7,935 nucleotides of DNA, taken from an uncultured Clostridia bacterium. Its GTDB lineage: Bacteria; Bacillota; Clostridia; Christensenellales; CAG-314. The notes beneath the pieces are model-generated. The model did not search any database, had not been told where the DNA came from, and was given only the letters and a program-made list of their open reading frames with translations. Both the position numbers and the translations under genes were made by a program. Numbering within the stretch: position 1 is the stretch's first letter; every line of letters begins with the position of its first letter. The stretch is taken from assembly GCA_934281515.1 (NCBI GenBank), contig CAKQXG010000093.1, positions 1-7,935 of the forward strand, given 5' to 3'. Positions 6,498-7,935 of the stretch are shown here, piece after piece.

Positions 6498-6588
6498 CTA
6501 GCAAACGGCGTAGATTGGTGCAGATTGACACATCTAGGCGCAAGCAAAAGTACAGGAAAAGGCACAGAAGGTGGTAGATAGCGGCAAC
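6498..6588 (+). repeat. 91-nt direct repeat, copy 1
   Basis: Begins CTAGCAAACGGCGTAG and ends GATAGCGGCAAC. It matches copy 2 at 86 of 91 positions without gaps. The five differences cluster in 6532-6545 (ATCTAGG in this copy against GGCCGGG, plus one C/T). Orientation is arbitrary because no coding sense is established. Together with the first bases beyond it, this copy has a GGTGGT...ACCACC inverted repeat (6570-6575 with 6587-6592) that copy 2 lacks. A 40-nt unique linker (6589-6628) separates the copies. Confidence 0.95.
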
Positions 6589-6628
6589 CACCTGACGTGG
6601 ACGCACTCGCTTTGGTAAAACACCAATT

Positions 6629-6719
6629 CTAGCAAACGGCGTAGATTGGTGCAGATTGACACGGCCGGGCGCAAGTAAAAGTACAGGAAAAGGCACAGAA
6701 GGTGGTAGATAGCGGCAAC
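6629..6719 (+). repeat. 91-nt direct repeat, copy 2
   Basis: Same orientation as copy 1, giving a period of 131 nt: a 91-nt core plus a 40-nt unique spacer. The high identity of the cores beside wholly unrelated linkers suggests either a repeat unit that was inserted or duplicated, or a core under constraint. No transposase and no terminal inverted repeat of the kind seen in insertion sequences is present. Confidence 0.95.
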
Positions 6720-6778
6720 AGTTGGCGACAATGCGAAGGAGCGTACTAGGCGTACGTGACTGAGCAGAGGTGACAAAC

Positions 6779-6812
6779 GTAGCCGCTAGATGCCGCCTTA
6801 TGCGCCTTTTCC
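6779..6812 (-). repeat. Diverged inverted partial third copy of the repeat (34 nt)
   Basis: The reverse complement of this segment aligns without gaps to the end of the 91-nt repeat (6686-6719): 27 of 34 positions agree, including GGAAAAGGC and AGCGGC. It therefore faces copy 2 across a spacer of about 59 nt and could form a long imperfect hairpin with it. Its outer end touches the stop codon of the small acidic protein gene (TAG at 6812-6814). The shared ancestry is inferred from identity alone and is less certain than for copies 1 and 2. Confidence 0.6.
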
Positions 6813-6985
6813 TACCAGTCTTCGCGTATCGAAATCTTTATATCCGTATAAAAATCCTTGTACTGCTCGGTAAACTTCTCCGCACTACTGCGGTCGTCCT
6901 GCCGTTGAGCTTCTTCTATATCCATGCCGTCGTCGTCCATCAATTCCGACTGACGCATAAGGTCGTACATTGTAGACTTCTTCAT
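6812..6985 (-). CDS. Small acidic protein of unknown function (57 aa)
   Basis: I do not recognise the family. The protein starts MKKSTMYDLMRQSELMDDDG and ends KISIREDW. It is highly charged with an acidic middle (DDDGMDIEEAQRQDD at 17-31), has no membrane segment, no signal peptide and no cysteine, and is probably mostly helical and cytoplasmic. I choose the ATG at 6985 because GGGAGG (6990-6995) precedes it by 4 nt. An in-frame ATG at 7027 would add 14 residues but has no ribosome binding site. It lies 71 nt after the antiporter stop on the same strand and may be cotranscribed with it. Low-complexity acidity and short length leave some doubt, but the strong ribosome binding site and clean frame favour a real gene. 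Confidence 0.6.
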   Translation of the reverse strand: MKKSTMYDLMRQSELMDDDGMDIEEAQRQDDRSSAEKFTEQYKDFYTDIKISIREDW

Positions 6986-7002
6986 ATATCCTCCCAGGTA
7001 AA

Positions 7003-7019
7003 CGGCACAAGTCGTGCCG
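7003..7019 (-). terminator. Small hairpin between antiporter and small-protein genes (weak terminator candidate)
   Basis: In the transcribed direction CGGCAC (7019-7014), loop GACTT and GTGCCG (7008-7003) form a perfect 6-bp GC-rich stem followed by TTTACC. The U run is only three long, so termination would be inefficient. The hairpin ends 7 nt before the small gene's GGGAGG and could instead affect its translation. Confidence 0.4.
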
Positions 7020-7056
7020 CGACACAAAGGTGTACCACTGTCTATTTATGTTTTTG

Positions 7057-7935
7057 TTACTTCTCTTCCGTCGTTGTAGTAGCGGCGGCTTTTACCTTTA
7101 CGGGGCGTAACAATTTGGGGTCGATTTCCCCTGCTCGCCCCAACGCCCACTTGGTAAGCACAGGGCCGAGCAGTTCGTACACCATCACCGCGCACATTGT
7201 TATCGTTACGATATTGCTACCGACCTCCGGCAAACCCACCTTGGTAAACTCGTTTTTACACATAGTTGCCATACCGATAGCAACGCCTGCTTGCGGCAAC
7301 AGCGTAATGCCAAGGTATTTGCGCACATGCGGATCTGCCTTGGTTACAGCCGACCCTGCAAATGCGCCAAGATATTTGCCTGCACTGCGCGCCACGATGT
7401 ACAACACGATGCACACAGCCAACTGCCAATTGCCAAAGAAACTAGCTACATTTAGTTCCGCACCGGACAGAATGAAGAACAACATCAGTATCGGCGGCGT
7501 CCAGTGGTCGGTGCCTTCCATCATTTGCGCCGCTTCTTTACGAACATTGACAAACACCGCGCCTGCCATCATGCACACAAGCAAGTCGGACAACGTAAAG
7601 GGAAAGTTGTATGTTTGTTCCAAATACTCAAACAGCATGCACACGCCAAGGCAAGCAAACACTGCAAACACCGTTGCAATAAGACGATTGTCGCGACTTT
7701 TGAAAAACCGCGGCACAACCGACAACAACAAACCGATAAGTCCGCCAACCACAAGAGACAGCAATATCTCTACAATCGGCGTAACGACTAGATTCATAAC
7801 CGTAACCGCGCTGCCGCTTGCAAGGCTTAAAGCAATGCTGTTGGACACGGCAAACACAACAAGTCCTATGGCGTCGTCCAATGCGACAACGGGCAAAAGC
7901 GTGTCGGTAACAATGCCCTTGGCGCGATACTGCCT
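7057..7935 (-). CDS. Cation:proton antiporter (Na+/H+ exchanger fold), partial, N-terminus beyond window
   Basis: An integral membrane exchanger that would swap Na+ or K+ for protons. The visible part is 292 residues, open to the window edge and beginning RQYRAKGIVTDTLLPVVALD. The motif ALDDAIGL (visible residues 18-25) carries the paired aspartates typical of the ion-binding site in CPA2-type antiporters. Later, VARSAGKYLGAFAGSAVT and ITLLPQAGVAIGMA match the conserved second half of the Na_H_Exchanger domain. Several hydrophobic segments alternate with short polar loops. The tail is short and polar (KVKAAATTTTEEK), with no regulatory TrkA/RCK domain, so the protein ends with its membrane domain. 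A TTG at 7896 could be mistaken for a start, but conserved sequence continues upstream of it, so the true start lies outside. Two aspartates suggest electrogenic exchange by family analogy; the ion is not predictable from this fragment. Confidence 0.9.
   Translation of the reverse strand, partial: RQYRAKGIVTDTLLPVVALDDAIGLVVFAVSNSIALSLASGSAVTVMNLVVTPIVEILLSLVVGGLIGLLLSVVPRFFKSRDNRLIATVFAVFACLGVCMLFEYLEQTYNFPFTLSDLLVCMMAGAVFVNVRKEAAQMMEGTDHWTPPILMLFFILSGAELNVASFFGNWQLAVCIVLYIVARSAGKYLGAFAGSAVTKADPHVRKYLGITLLPQAGVAIGMATMCKNEFTKVGLPEVGSNIVTITMCAVMVYELLGPVLTKWALGRAGEIDPKLLRPVKVKAAATTTTEEK

Noticed and set aside
6498..6719. Possible CRISPR array
   Set aside because: Only two 91-nt units with a 40-nt spacer are present, the units are too long and imperfect, and there are no cas genes.
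6391..6776. Two overlapping minus-strand frames (101 and 80 codons) crossing the repeats
   Set aside because: Both owe their length to the repeated sequence, share the repeat translation, lack ribosome binding sites and differ between copies at amino-acid-changing positions. I treat the segment as non-coding repeats.
7894..7896. TTG at 7896 as start of the antiporter
   Set aside because: Conserved family sequence (YRAKGIVTDTLL) continues upstream in frame to the window edge, so the real start is outside.

Overview
Every gene I can support in this window lies on the minus strand, so transcription runs from right to left. The proteins, strong GGAGG-type ribosome binding sites and a consensus sigma-A promoter suggest a Gram-positive bacterium, most likely a Bacillota (Clostridia-like) species. 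That assignment is inference: there is no rRNA or other marker gene here. Base composition is moderate but patchy, with hand-counted lines ranging from about 25% to 55% GC.

Right end (about 6812-7935): a cation:proton antiporter of the Na+/H+ exchanger fold, cut off at its N-terminus by the window edge, is followed by a 57-residue acidic small protein of unknown function.

Middle (6175-6811): no protein gene is convincing. This stretch holds two 91-nt direct repeats with a 131-nt period, a weaker inverted third copy touching the end of the small-protein gene, an AT-rich tract, a strong promoter (-35 TTGAAA, 17-nt spacer, extended -10 TATAAT) and a leader of about 150 nt that can form alternative hairpins.

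Left part (1-6174): one salvage operon in the order BMP-family nucleoside-binding lipoprotein, two-domain ABC ATPase, permease, permease, pyrimidine-nucleoside phosphorylase (cut at its C-terminus by the window edge). The lipoprotein should capture nucleosides outside the membrane, the ATPase and two permeases import them, and the phosphorylase splits pyrimidine nucleosides into base and (deoxy)ribose-1-phosphate. ATPase/permease and permease/permease junctions overlap by 8 and 4 nt, which implies translational coupling. A clear Rho-independent-type hairpin sits between the lipoprotein and ATPase genes and probably makes the binding protein more abundant than the rest.

The window is largely a recognisable transport and salvage locus. 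The parts least explained by known families are the leader RNA, the intercistronic RNA structure, the repeat cluster, the small acidic protein and the sharp change in synonymous base use inside the permease genes. I see no defence system, mobile-element gene, CRISPR array, tRNA or rRNA.
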